From contig JAIOQA010000348.1 of NCBI GenBank assembly GCA_021413675.1, positions 1 through 48,256 of the forward strand: 48,256 nucleotides of DNA. The letters are read 5' to 3'. The stretch comes from Deltaproteobacteria bacterium (lineage in GTDB: Bacteria; Myxococcota_A; Polyangia; Haliangiales; Haliangiaceae). Of the stretch, positions 18,222 to 26,434 are shown piece by piece; the stretch's first letter is position 1, and every line of letters begins with the position of its first letter. A model generated the notes under the pieces. The model was not told the origin of the DNA. It saw nothing but the letters and a program-made list of their open reading frames with translations, and ran no database searches. The translations under genes were made by a program, and so were the position numbers.

Positions 18222-19117
18222 GACCGGGTCCCCACGCTGACGCTCACCGCGTGGCGCGCGCCGGCGCGGATGATCACGACCTCGACCGCCTTGCCGGCGC
18301 GATCGAGCAGCGCGTCGCGAAGCTCGTCGGGGCCGCCGATCGCCACGCCATCGAGCGTGACGAGGATGTCGCCGACCAGCACGCCCGCGCTCGCCGCGGC
18401 GCCGCCGTCCTCGACCGAGGCGACCAGCGCCGCGCGCTCCTGGCCGAACGCCGCGGCCAGCGCCGCCGGCAGGCCGATCGGATACGCGCCGACGCCGAGG
18501 TAGCCGCGGCGCACGCCGCCGTGCGCGACGATCTCGTCGACCACCCGGCGCAGGGTCGCGTGCGGCACCGCGAGATCGGCGCCGCGGAACAGCGTGCGCG
18601 TGTTCATACCCAGCACGCGCCCGTCGAGCGAGACCAGCGGGCCGCCAGCGAACCCACGCGGGATCAGGCGATCGCTCTCGAGGTAGCGATCGACGGTGCC
18701 ACCGCTCGGCGTGCGCAGCGCGGGGCCGACCACGCCCAGCACGCGGAACGACGCGCGGACGCTGCGGCCCGGGCGGCCGAGGGCGAGCGTCGGCAAGCCG
18801 ACCGCGAGGCCGTCCTCGCGAAAGGTCGCGGGCGTCAGGCCGCCCTCGACGCGGACGACCGCGATGTCGGTGCCGGGATCGCGGCCGATGACGACGCCGT
18901 CGCGATCGTCGAGCTCGGCGCTGTCGGCGCGCGCGACGCCGACGTGGGTGCGATCGGGGGTGTGGAAGCTGGAGGTCACGACCAGGTCGGTCGACCAGGC
19001 GATACCGGAGCCGCCGCCGCGGGGGCGCGCGACCCGCACGATCGACGGCGCGGCGGTGGAGACCGCGCCGGTCAGCGCGGCTTCGAAGGATGCGAGGGCG
19101 ATTTCGGAGGTGGTCAT
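18218..19117 (-). CDS. HtrA-like pseudoprotease with PDZ domain
   Basis: This 299-residue paralogue of the downstream protease starts at an ATG with AAGGTGG upstream. The trypsin fold can be followed (SGIAWSTDLVVTSSFH, then DPGTDIAVVRVEGG). His52 and Asp84 are in place, but the nucleophile loop reads GFAGGP (Ala157) where active members have GNSGGP, so it should lack peptidase activity. A PDZ domain covers about residues 200-299 (GYLGVGAYPI, AAASAGVLVGDILVTLDG, DELRDALLDRAGKAVEVVII). No signal peptide is seen. Pseudoproteases of this kind commonly serve as binding or regulatory partners. Here that is suggested only by the GTGA overlap with the active gene. The divergent LuxR-type gene lies 234 bases away. 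Confidence 0.88.
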   Translation of the reverse strand: MTTSEIALASFEAALTGAVSTAAPSIVRVARPRGGGSGIAWSTDLVVTSSFHTPDRTHVGVARADSAELDDRDGVVIGRDPGTDIAVVRVEGGLTPATFREDGLAVGLPTLALGRPGRSVRASFRVLGVVGPALRTPSGGTVDRYLESDRLIPRGFAGGPLVSLDGRVLGMNTRTLFRGADLAVPHATLRRVVDEIVAHGGVRRGYLGVGAYPIGLPAALAAAFGQERAALVASVEDGGAAASAGVLVGDILVTLDGVAIGGPDELRDALLDRAGKAVEVVIIRAGARHAVSVSVGTRS

Positions 19118-19227
19118 ATCGCCACCTTGCGCGCGCGGCGCGCGAGCGAACATCGGTCGATCGGGCGGGCACAGCGACGACAATCGGCGAGGGCCTGCGT
19201 CGGGAGCGACCCGCTCGGGATCCCTGC

Positions 19228-19245
19228 CCTGCCCGAACGGGCAGG
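19228..19245. promoter_or_regulatory. Perfect palindrome in the HtrA/LuxR divergent region
   Basis: CCTGCCCG-AA-CGGGCAGG, an 18-base perfect dyad midway between the divergent pseudoprotease and LuxR-type genes. It could be an operator for a dimeric regulator, possibly the adjacent one, or a hairpin. There is no T-run. Confidence 0.4.
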
Positions 19246-19351
19246 CCTTGACCTGGCTGGCCATCGTCCCCACGTTAGGCCAACCTGAAAGGGCCCAGAC
19301 GGGCGGGTAGCCGAATCGGCCGCCCGGCCAGCCGCCCGGGCAGGACACGCG

Positions 19352-19984
19352 ATGACCCGCAACCCCAATCTCCCGATCACCGACGCCGACGGGCCCCTGC
19401 GGGTCGCGGTGGTCACCGATGATCCGCTGCTGCGCACCGGGCTGACCAGCCTGCTGGCCAGCGGCGCGGGCGTCGAGGTCGTGGCGCTGGAGGCGGCGCA
19501 GGTCGCGCTGTGGGACTCGGGTCCCGATGCGACCCGCGCGCTGACCCGCCTGCGCGAGCTGAGCGCGCTGCGCGTGCCAGTGGTCGCCGTGGTGAGCGAT
19601 GCGTCGCAGCTCGGGCCGGCGCTGGCCGCAGGCGCGCGCGGCGTGGTGCTGCGCGATCAGGTCGGCAGCGGTATCGGCGCGGCGCTGGCCGCGGTGCAGA
19701 GCGGCCTGACCGTGATCGACACCGCGCTCGCCCAGGCGCTGGTGCCGCCGACGCCCACGGCGCGGACCGCGAGCGGCGGGCGCGCCGCCGAGCTCACGGA
19801 TCGCGAGCGCCAGGTCGTGCAGCTGCTGGCCGAGGGCCTGTCGAACAAGCTGGTCGCGGATCGCCTCGGCATCAGCGATCACACGGCCAAGTTTCACGTC
19901 AACGGCGTGATGGCCAAGCTCGGCGCGTCGACGCGCACCGAGGCTGTCGTCGAGGCCGTGCGCCGCGGCCTGGTCACGCTGTAG
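19352..19984 (+). CDS. LuxR/NarL-family response regulator with atypical receiver
   Basis: This 210-residue protein has an N-terminal receiver-like domain (about 15-130) and a C-terminal LuxR/GerE helix-turn-helix (about 145-210: [20 protein letters not shown], then [20 protein letters not shown]). In the receiver the acidic pair is Asp23-Asp24 and the likely phospho-acceptor is Asp55 (ALWDSG). The conserved Lys before the last helix is replaced (GVVLRDQ), and the acceptor loop lacks the usual 'DxxMP'. Phosphorylation may therefore be weak or absent. No histidine kinase gene is adjacent. It is divergent from the HtrA pair with a palindrome between them, so control of that pair is plausible but unproven. 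Confidence 0.9.
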   Translation: MTRNPNLPITDADGPLRVAVVTDDPLLRTGLTSLLASGAGVEVVALEAAQVALWDSGPDATRALTRLRELSALRVPVVAVVSDASQLGPALAAGARGVVLRDQVGSGIGAALAAVQSGLTVIDTALAQALVPPTPTARTASGGRAAELTDRERQVVQLLAEGLSNKLVADRLGISDHTAKFHVNGVMAKLGASTRTEAVVEAVRRGLVTL

Positions 19985-19990
19985 CCGGCG

Positions 19991-20431
19991 TCAGCGCGAG
20001 CGCCGCTTCGCGGCGGCGCGCCCCATCGGCTTCGCGAGCGCCGGCTTCGCGATCCGCGCCGCAGCGCGCCGCTTCGGCGGCGCCTCGGATGCCCAGCCAA
20101 ACGTCGCGAGCGACACCAGCCCGCGATCGTCGACCTCGATCTTCTCCTTCGTCAAGAGCGCGCGCTGCATCGCCGCGCCCACCGGATCGTGGATCGCGAT
20201 CCGCGCGGTCGTCGGGCCGCGCTTGCCGAGCACGCGCCACCACGGCAGCCCGTCCTCGGGCCGCGAGGTCTTGAGCGCGGCCGCCGCGATGCGCGCGCCC
20301 CGCGGCACGCCGGCGATCTCGGCGACCACGCCGTAGGTCGAGATGCGGCCGCGCGGGATGCGCCGCACGACCGCGTGGATCGCGCGGTAAAGCGCGGCAA
20401 GGTGCGTGGCGTCCTCGGAGCGGGCGTACAC
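19991..20431 (-). CDS. Alkyltransferase-like (ATL) protein, MGMT DNA-binding domain
   Basis: A GTG start gives 146 residues with the MGMT-type winged-helix core: AIHAVVRRIPRGRISTYGVV, then AEIAGVPRGARIAAAALK. In methyltransferases the active site reads PCHR; here it is PWWRV (residues 63-67), with Trp at the cysteine position. That replacement defines ATL proteins, which bind O6-alkylguanine without repairing it and hand it to nucleotide-excision repair. The Lys/Arg/Ala-rich C-terminal tail (about 40 residues, with KRRAAARIAKP) is an added basic extension that may strengthen DNA binding. It converges with the LuxR-type gene with a 6-base gap. Confidence 0.88.
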   Translation of the reverse strand: MYARSEDATHLAALYRAIHAVVRRIPRGRISTYGVVAEIAGVPRGARIAAAALKTSRPEDGLPWWRVLGKRGPTTARIAIHDPVGAAMQRALLTKEKIEVDDRGLVSLATFGWASEAPPKRRAAARIAKPALAKPMGRAAAKRRSR

Positions 20432-20772
20432 GCGCGCAGCGTAGCGCAGGCCAGCGCGCCGCGCGCCTCACGCTTGCCTCACGCACGCATCACCTGACGA
20501 GCGCTCGCCGCTGCGGCCTCGTCGCCGCAGCGCGGGTCGCAGCGATCGCGTCGCGTGCGAATCGTGGCGCGCGCGCGTGGAGAACCGCGCGCCACCTCGC
20601 GTAGGGTGCGCGCTCTGTGTCGATGGTCGGTGGCGCCGAAGAGCGGCGAACGACAGGTGGCGAACCTGACGACGCGGTCGAATCTCGCGCAAGCGCGGGC
20701 GGCGCCGTGTCGATCGACGACAGCACCGATCGGCGCACGCGCGCTGATCAGAGAAGGACAGGGGTCATCTCG
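20432..20772. other. 341-base divergent intergenic region
   Basis: This lies between the divergent ATL gene and the subtilase gene. I see no credible small gene or strong hairpin. CTCACGC occurs twice close together (around 20467-20484). A weak AAGGA at 20754 and GGGG at 20761 precede the subtilase ATG. Promoters for both genes must lie here, but I cannot assign them. Confidence 0.4.
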
Positions 20773-23736
20773 ATGCATGCTTCAGGTTCACGCTCTCGCA
20801 CGGCGCGCACGCTCGCGCTCCTCACTCTGCTCGCGCTCGCGGCCTCCGCGTGCACCGAGCCGCCCGACAGCGGCAGCGCCACGAGCGCGATCGAGATCGG
20901 CGGCGGGCCGGTCATCGATCCCACGCTGGATCCGCCGCCGTCAGGTTCGTTCGTGCCGGGCGAGATCCTGGTGCAGCTCACCACCGAGCCGGCCGGCAAA
21001 CAGGTCGAGCTCGCGGGTATCACGTTCTCCGTGGTGCAGCAGCTCCCGACCGGCACGTGGCGGCTCGCGATCGACGATCTGTCCGTGATCCGTGACAGCG
21101 TGCTCGGCGAGGGCAAGGTCGACGCCAACGAGCGCCTCAGCGCCGAGGCGGTCACGCTCGACGCGATGAACGCGATCGCCGGCGATCCCGACGTGATCGC
21201 GGCGTACCCGAACCTGCTGCTCACGCTGTCGGAGTTCCCCGCGGACCCGCCGAACGATCCGCTGTACGGCGATCAGGCGTGGAACTACGACGCCATCCAC
21301 CTGCCCGCCGCATGGGCGCTCACCGCCGGCACCATCGGTGCGCGCATCGGCATCCTCGACACCGAGAGCTCGGCCGACCAGCACCCCGACCTCGTCGGCA
21401 AATGGGTCGGCGGCGGCGACTTCGTCACGATTCCGAACTTCACGTACCACCACGGCGCGCACGTCGCCGGCATCGCGGGCGCGTCGACCAACAACGGGAT
21501 CGGCGGTGCCGGCGTGTGCTGGAACTGCTCGCTGTCGCCGTACCGGGTCACGCCCCGCCTGACGACGACGTCCGCCACGGTGGCGGATGTCGTCGCCGCG
21601 CTCCACGCCGCCGACAGCGATCCGTTCTACGGGCTCTACCCGGAGGTCGACGTCGTCAACCTCAGCTTCAACGCGGAGGATCGCACCATCAAGTGCACCA
21701 CGGGCTGGGTGGGTCCCCTGAAGACGGAGATCGAGACCGCGATCGCGCACAACGTCACCGTCGTGGTCTCGGCAGGAAACCAATCGGACAGCGGACCGCA
21801 CTTTCCCGCCGACTGCGACGGCGTGATCTCGGTCGCGGCGATCCGGCGCGAGGGGACCATCGCCCAGTACAGCAACCGTGGCGGCGGCGTGACGCTCGCT
21901 GCGCCCGGGGGCGCTGGCATCGTCGGCAACCACGGGACGGACACGATGTACGGCGCGTTTCCCGCGTCGGTCCGGTGTCGCCGGCATCCCGAGGATGCGT
22001 TTGGCTATGACCCCAACGATCCGTACCTTGGCGACAACGGCGTGATGTCGACCTGGGTCAGCTACACGCCGATCCAGAACGCCAGCGACTACGGAACCGC
22101 GCAGGACCCGGGCGATTACTGCGCGCGCTACCTCTCGGGCACGTCGATGGCGGCGCCGCACGTGACCGGCACGGTCGGGCTCATGAAGTCGGTCAACGGG
22201 AACCTGACGCCCGAGCAGATGAAGGACATCCTGGTCCGCACGGCGCAGACCAACACGCCCTGCCCGGTCGGCACCTGCGGCGCCGGCCTGCTCGACGCCG
22301 CCGCGGCGGTGAAGTTCGCCCCGCAGTACGGCGTGCCGACCGCGGCGATCGCACCGCCGAGCTTCGGCACGGTCAACGTCGGCGCGACCGCGGTCGCGAG
22401 CGCGACGCTCGCCAACACCGGCACCGGCGTGATGACCACCAGCTCGATGACGCTCAGCGGTGCCGGCGCCGGCAAGATCACCTTCGCGCTCGGCCCCAGC
22501 TGCACCGCGGGCACGACGTGCACCCAGCCGGTCGCGATCTACGGCACCGGCAACGCGTCGATCCCGCTGCGCTGCAGCCCGACCGCGGCCGGCACGCTCA
22601 CCGCGACGCTCACGATCAACGGCGACATGCGCAACAGCCCGGTCTCGACCACGGTCACCTGCGCCGCGCAGAACGCCACGCCGCCCGACGTGACGGTGAC
22701 GCCGACCTCGCTCGCGTTCCCGACGACGCCGGTCGGCAGCGCGTCGCCGGCCAAGCCGGTCACGATCCGGAACGACGGCGGCCAGCCGCTCGCGTTCACG
22801 ACCAGCATCGGCCCCGACTTCGGCGCGACCTGCACCAGCGGCTGCACCTGCACCGCGGCGACCTGCAGCGGCAACCTCTCCGCCGGCCAGGCAGCGACGC
22901 TCGCGGTCACGTTCACGCCGACCGCGGCGGGCGCGCGGGCCGCGACGCTCACGATCGCCACGCCCGGTGATCCCGACGAGCCGACCACCGCGGTCGCGCT
23001 CACCGGCACTGCGACACAGGGCTCGATGTACATCGAGCTGCCGCAGTTCCCGATCACCCGGGTGGGCGCGTCGGAGGTCATCACCGCGTACATCCGCAAC
23101 ACCGGCAACGCGCCGATGCACGTCTCGCAGGCGGTCCTCGGCGACACCGGCGGCGTGATCAGCTTCGTCGGCCCGTGCGCGGGCTCGCTCACCTGCCCGC
23201 TCTCGCAGGACGTCAACCCGAACACCTACGGCACGGTGTCGCTGCGGTTCACGCCGGTGCGCACGGCGAACATCGTCACCGGGCTCACGATCACCTCGAA
23301 CGCGGCGAACAGCCCGCGCTCGGTGTCGGTCGTCGGGCGCGGCGTCGCGCCCGCCGCGATCCTCTACAACCCCGGCCTCGGGTTCGGCGACGCGGCGATC
23401 GGCAGCAGCGCGGCGAAGGCGATCTTCGTCGGCAACACCAACGGCAACTTCTACACCGTCCTCGACTGGACCCTGCACTCGAGCTCGTCGACGTTCGCCC
23501 TGAGCTGCACCGGCAGCAACTGCACCTGCGCCAACAACGCGTGCAGCGGCCAGACCGTGAACGGCATGACCGGCCTCGACCTCACGTTCGCACCGAGCTT
23601 GATCGGCCCGGCGTCGTCGGTCTTGACCCTGACGAGCAACGATCCGGATCACCCGGTCCTGACCTACACCGCGACCGGCAGCGGCATCGAGCCGCTGGTC
23701 ATCGAGGATCCGTACACGCCGCCCGACGAGAAGTGA
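20773..23736 (+). CDS. Subtilase (S8) lipoprotein with C-terminal ASH/choice-of-anchor-D-type repeats
   Basis: I chose the ATG at 20773 (987 residues) because it begins a lipoprotein signal peptide: TARTLALLTLLALAASAC, then TEPPDSGS. An inhibitor-like propeptide region follows. The S8 catalytic domain has Asp196 (GILDTESSAD), His230 (HHGAHVAGIAGASTNNG) and Ser458 (LSGTSMAAPHVTGTVGLMKS), with the oxyanion Asn in VVSAGNQSDSG. From about residue 520 there are at least four repeated beta domains with the ASH-like plan (for example FGTVNVGATAVASATLANTG, then VTPTSLAFPTTPVGSASPAK and LGFGDAAIGSSAAKA). Several carry Cys-rich loops (CTSGCTCTAATCSG and CTGSNCTCANNACSG). These likely act in surface attachment or substrate binding. 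Export by Sec with outer-membrane placement is inferred. The nearby type II secretion operon is a possible exporter. Confidence 0.92.
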   Translation: MHASGSRSRTARTLALLTLLALAASACTEPPDSGSATSAIEIGGGPVIDPTLDPPPSGSFVPGEILVQLTTEPAGKQVELAGITFSVVQQLPTGTWRLAIDDLSVIRDSVLGEGKVDANERLSAEAVTLDAMNAIAGDPDVIAAYPNLLLTLSEFPADPPNDPLYGDQAWNYDAIHLPAAWALTAGTIGARIGILDTESSADQHPDLVGKWVGGGDFVTIPNFTYHHGAHVAGIAGASTNNGIGGAGVCWNCSLSPYRVTPRLTTTSATVADVVAALHAADSDPFYGLYPEVDVVNLSFNAEDRTIKCTTGWVGPLKTEIETAIAHNVTVVVSAGNQSDSGPHFPADCDGVISVAAIRREGTIAQYSNRGGGVTLAAPGGAGIVGNHGTDTMYGAFPASVRCRRHPEDAFGYDPNDPYLGDNGVMSTWVSYTPIQNASDYGTAQDPGDYCARYLSGTSMAAPHVTGTVGLMKSVNGNLTPEQMKDILVRTAQTNTPCPVGTCGAGLLDAAAAVKFAPQYGVPTAAIAPPSFGTVNVGATAVASATLANTGTGVMTTSSMTLSGAGAGKITFALGPSCTAGTTCTQPVAIYGTGNASIPLRCSPTAAGTLTATLTINGDMRNSPVSTTVTCAAQNATPPDVTVTPTSLAFPTTPVGSASPAKPVTIRNDGGQPLAFTTSIGPDFGATCTSGCTCTAATCSGNLSAGQAATLAVTFTPTAAGARAATLTIATPGDPDEPTTAVALTGTATQGSMYIELPQFPITRVGASEVITAYIRNTGNAPMHVSQAVLGDTGGVISFVGPCAGSLTCPLSQDVNPNTYGTVSLRFTPVRTANIVTGLTITSNAANSPRSVSVVGRGVAPAAILYNPGLGFGDAAIGSSAAKAIFVGNTNGNFYTVLDWTLHSSSSTFALSCTGSNCTCANNACSGQTVNGMTGLDLTFAPSLIGPASSVLTLTSNDPDHPVLTYTATGSGIEPLVIEDPYTPPDEK

Positions 23737-23761
23737 CGGTCGCGGCCCGGAGCGGTACGCT
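23733..23761 (+). promoter_or_regulatory. moaDE promoter, leaderless type
   Basis: GTGACG (23733-23738) and TACGCT (23756-23761) are spaced by 17 bases. The -10 ends 6 bases before the GTG start at 23768. The -35 overlaps the stop codon of the subtilase gene. No Shine-Dalgarno sequence is present. Confidence 0.45.
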
Positions 23762-23767
23762 CGCCGC

Positions 23768-24424
23768 GTGCAGCTCCGCGTCCTGTACTTCGCCGTGTTC
23801 CGCGAGCGCCTCGGGCGCGACCACGAGTCCATCGAGCTCGCCGGTGGCGACGTCGCCGCGCTGATCGAGGCGCTCGAGGCGCGGCACGAGGCGATCCGCG
23901 CGCTGCGCGGTCGCTACCGGGTCGCGGTCAACCAGGCGATGGTCGGCACGGACGAGCCGCTCGCCGATGGCGACGAGGTCGCGCTGATCCCGCCGGTCGC
24001 GGGCGGCGCGACCTACGCGCGCCTCCTGAGCGAACCGCTGTCGCTCGACCGCGTGGTCGCGGCGGTGCGCGGCCCCGACTGTGGCGGCATCGTCACCTTC
24101 ACCGGCATGGTCCGCGATCGCAGCCACGGCGAGCGCATCGTGCGGCTCGAGTACGAGGCCTACCCGGCGATGGCCGAGGCGGTGATGGCGCGGCTCTGCG
24201 CGAGCATCGAGGCGGCCACGCCGGGCGCGCGGCTCGCCGTCGAGCACCGGGTCGGGACGCTCGCGATCGGCGAGATCGCCGTGGTGATCGCCGCCGCCGC
24301 GCCGCACCGGGCCGAGGCCTTCACCGCCTGCCGCGCGCTGATCGATCAGCTCAAGCAGGAGGTGCCGATCTGGAAGAAGGAGTTCGGCGAGAGCGGCGCG
24401 GAGTGGGTCGGCCTCGGGCCCTGA
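23768..24424 (+). CDS. MoaD-MoaE fusion, molybdopterin synthase
   Basis: A GTG start gives 218 residues combining both subunits of molybdopterin synthase. Residues 1-80 are the ubiquitin-fold MoaD (RVLYFAVFRERLGRD, AVNQAMVGTDEPLADGDEVA) ending IPPVAGG, where Gly79-Gly80 is the normal C-terminal sulfur-carrier motif. Residues 85-218 are MoaE, with GGIVTFTGMVRDRSHGERIV, LEYEAYPAMAEAVM, VEHRVGTLAIGE and the active-site Lys region KQEVPIWKKEFGESGAEWVG. The enzyme puts two sulfurs into cyclic pyranopterin monophosphate to make molybdopterin. Sulfur transfer needs a free Gly-Gly end, so a cut after Gly80 is expected, as described for the mycobacterial MoaX fusion. No other moa genes are adjacent. 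Confidence 0.95.
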   Translation: MQLRVLYFAVFRERLGRDHESIELAGGDVAALIEALEARHEAIRALRGRYRVAVNQAMVGTDEPLADGDEVALIPPVAGGATYARLLSEPLSLDRVVAAVRGPDCGGIVTFTGMVRDRSHGERIVRLEYEAYPAMAEAVMARLCASIEAATPGARLAVEHRVGTLAIGEIAVVIAAAAPHRAEAFTACRALIDQLKQEVPIWKKEFGESGAEWVGLGP

Positions 24425-24453
24425 GCCGCGCGGCCTCGGGCCGTGAGCCGCGT
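24410..24453. repeat. 22-bp tandem duplication at the moaDE/gspN convergent ends
   Basis: Two adjacent 22-base copies (24410-24431 and 24432-24453) differ at one internal base (C/G at 24421/24443) and at the last base. The first copy contains the last codons and stop of moaDE; the second repeats them, including a second in-frame-looking TGA. It reaches the stop of gspN. It looks like a slipped-strand duplication. A terminator role is not supported. Confidence 0.7.
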
Positions 24454-25799
24454 CAGTTGACGATGATGGGCGCGCTCGCGCCCGAGCCAGTGCCCGCCTC
24501 GCCCCCGGGCTGCGGTGGCGCCTCGCCCGGCGGTGGCGGTGGCGGGGGCGGTGGCGCCTCGCCGTTCGGCGGCGGCGCCATGCGCTCGAACTGCTGCGGC
24601 GCCGGGGCCGCGCCGGAACCTGCGCTGCCCGCGCCAGGCGGCGGCGGCTCCGTCCCCGAACCCACCGCCGGCGTCGGCGCGGGGATCGGCGGCGGCGGCG
24701 GCGGCGGCACCGTCGGCGTCGGGCGGACCGGCTCGTCGGCGGTCGGCGTCGGCGTGATCCGCGGTCGACCGCCGAAGTGGCCGGTGCTGTCGACGCTGGT
24801 CTGGGTCTTCTGGCCGGGGACCTCGCTGCCGTCGAGGCTGCAGATGAACGGCTGGCGCTTCACGTCGCCGAGCGTGCCGGCGAGCTTCACGTAGTAGTAG
24901 TTGTCGGGGCCGAGCGGCGCGCCGGTGATGTCGAGGCCGTTGCCGAACTTGGGCTCGCGCTTCTTGAGCACCTCGGACGCCTTGAACTTGATGCAGCCGG
25001 TGACCGGCGAGTCCTTGAGGACCTTCTGGATCTGCGCGTGGAAGTCCACGAAGATCTCGCCGTCGTCGGAGTGGAACTCGAACTTGGTGATGTCGAGCTT
25101 GCCCTTCACGAGCGTCATCTCCGCCGACCAGTCGTGCAGGAGGAGCTTGGCGACCGTCATGCCCTCCTTGCCCCACGCCGCCGACGCCGCGGTCTTGCCC
25201 TTGGGATAGATCTTCGCGACGCCGTCGCCGATCGTGCAGTTGGCCTTGCAGCCGATGTCGACCTTGCCCTCGGCCTGGCGCGCGTCGCCCTTGGGCAGCT
25301 CGAGCGACACCTCGCCATCGAGCTTGCCGCCGACCGGCAGGCCGACCACGCCGGCCAGGCCGGGCACGGTCTCGGCGTTGACGTCGTCGATCACGAGGGA
25401 CAGCGTGGTCGTGCTGCTCGACAGCGCGACCGTGCCGCTGATCTCGCCATGACCGAGCTCGGCATCGATGTGGATGCCCGCGGTCCCGCCGAGCAACCCG
25501 AGCAGCCCGACCCCGACGTGGACATCGGAGAACAGGAGCGTCGCGGGCTGCTCGCCGGCCTTGGTCGGGCGCGGCGTCAGCCCGATCGACGAGATGGTCA
25601 TCGTCCCGGGCCAGAAGCCGCGGTCGACCTCGCCGATCGTGACGTCGTACTTCGCCATCAGCGCTTCCTTCATGCGCGCGGCGACGCGGTCGTACGGGAA
25701 CGTGAGCTGCAGCGCGAAGACGAAGCTGACCAGCGCCAGCAGCGGGTAGCCGACCCAGCGCAGGATCCGCTTCATGCGCGGGCTGAGGGCGAAGGTCAC
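24453..25799 (-). CDS. gspN: Type II secretion system protein N (GspN)
   Basis: A GTG start overlapping the gspM stop (GTGA) gives 448 residues. One N-terminal membrane helix (LRWVGYPLLALVSFVFALQL) is followed by a periplasmic beta-rich domain of the GspN/AsmA-like type: DVTIGEVDRGFWPGTMTISS, VHVGVGLLGLLGGTAGIHID, then KVDIGCKANCTIGDGVAKIY and ISGTVALSSST. The C-terminal 130 residues are an added Pro/Gly-rich disordered tail with long proline runs (PPPPPPPPGEAPPQPGG) ending GSGASAPIIVN. GspN is an optional T2SS component found in several lineages including delta-type systems. It is the last gene of the operon and converges on moaDE. Confidence 0.88.
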   Translation of the reverse strand: MTFALSPRMKRILRWVGYPLLALVSFVFALQLTFPYDRVAARMKEALMAKYDVTIGEVDRGFWPGTMTISSIGLTPRPTKAGEQPATLLFSDVHVGVGLLGLLGGTAGIHIDAELGHGEISGTVALSSSTTTLSLVIDDVNAETVPGLAGVVGLPVGGKLDGEVSLELPKGDARQAEGKVDIGCKANCTIGDGVAKIYPKGKTAASAAWGKEGMTVAKLLLHDWSAEMTLVKGKLDITKFEFHSDDGEIFVDFHAQIQKVLKDSPVTGCIKFKASEVLKKREPKFGNGLDITGAPLGPDNYYYVKLAGTLGDVKRQPFICSLDGSEVPGQKTQTSVDSTGHFGGRPRITPTPTADEPVRPTPTVPPPPPPPIPAPTPAVGSGTEPPPPGAGSAGSGAAPAPQQFERMAPPPNGEAPPPPPPPPPGEAPPQPGGEAGTGSGASAPIIVN

Positions 25800-26425
25800 T
25801 GCGCACCTCCCGCCGCCGAGCCCGAGCCCGAACCGAACCCGTCGGGCACCGCGGACCCCGAGCCCGAGCCGGAGCCGGAGCCCGCCTCGGGCACCTTCGC
25901 GTAGGTCGCGACCTCCATGCGGAGATCGAGCTTCTCCTTGTCGCGGAAGTTGCGGTTGATCGTCAGCGACGTGACCGCGACCAGCCGGTTGCCGGTCTCG
26001 ATCGCCTCCAGGTAGTCCTTCACCTGCTGGATGCTCAGATCGCGCAGCTCGATCGTGCCGGAGTTGGTGATGAAGCCGTCCTTGGTCACCGGCGTGCGCG
26101 GGTTGAACGACGGCACCTGCAGCTTCTGGCTCTCGGCGGCGTGCGCGAGGTAGGTCGGCAGGCTGACCGCGGTCGTCCCGATGTTCTTGGTCGGGTCGTC
26201 GACGGTCTTCTGCGGGCCCGCGGCGCGCAGGTTGGACAGCACCACCAGCGCCTTCCGCATCTTGTTGTTGCGCTCGTCGATCGCGGTCAGGCCGTCGCGG
26301 ATCGACGACACCAGGAGGACCACGACGGTGATGATGACCGCGCCGCCGAGGAGCAGGACCAGGCGCTTCTCGCGCTCCGAGATCCCGTCCCAGCGATCAC
26401 GAACCGTATCGGTGAGGGAGGCCAT
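25796..26425 (-). CDS. gspM: Type II secretion system protein M (GspM)
   Basis: This 209-residue bitopic inner-membrane protein has a short cytoplasmic N-terminus (DTVRDRWDGISEREKRLVLL), one membrane helix (about residues 23-43, LLGGAVIITVVVLLVSS), and a coiled region leading to a ferredoxin-like periplasmic domain (GTIELRDLSIQQVKDYLEAI, then RLVAVTSLTINRNF). GspM pairs with GspL in the assembly platform. The last 35 residues are a Gly-Ser-rich tail (GSGSGSGSG, GFGSGSGSAAGG), unusual for GspM. An 8-base gap separates it from gspL upstream, and it overlaps gspN downstream. Confidence 0.9.
   Translation of the reverse strand: MASLTDTVRDRWDGISEREKRLVLLLGGAVIITVVVLLVSSIRDGLTAIDERNNKMRKALVVLSNLRAAGPQKTVDDPTKNIGTTAVSLPTYLAHAAESQKLQVPSFNPRTPVTKDGFITNSGTIELRDLSIQQVKDYLEAIETGNRLVAVTSLTINRNFRDKEKLDLRMEVATYAKVPEAGSGSGSGSGSAVPDGFGSGSGSAAGGAQ
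25815..25884. repeat. Gly-Ser codon repeat in gspM
   Basis: Hexameric CCCGAG/CCGGAG-type repeats encode the (GS)n tail of GspM. Similar hexamers occur in gspI, so the tract may vary in length through slippage. Confidence 0.6.
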
Positions 26426-26434
26426 CGGCGACTC

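Noticed and set aside
18222..19172. Arg-rich N-terminal extension of the active HtrA-like protease
   Set aside because: It overlaps the pseudoprotease gene in another frame and shows composition-shadow character; the GTG at 18221 fits the GTGA coupling.
20617..20772. N-terminal extension of the subtilase from an upstream ATG
   Set aside because: It would place 52 charged residues before a clear lipoprotein signal peptide; the ATG at 20773 is preferred.
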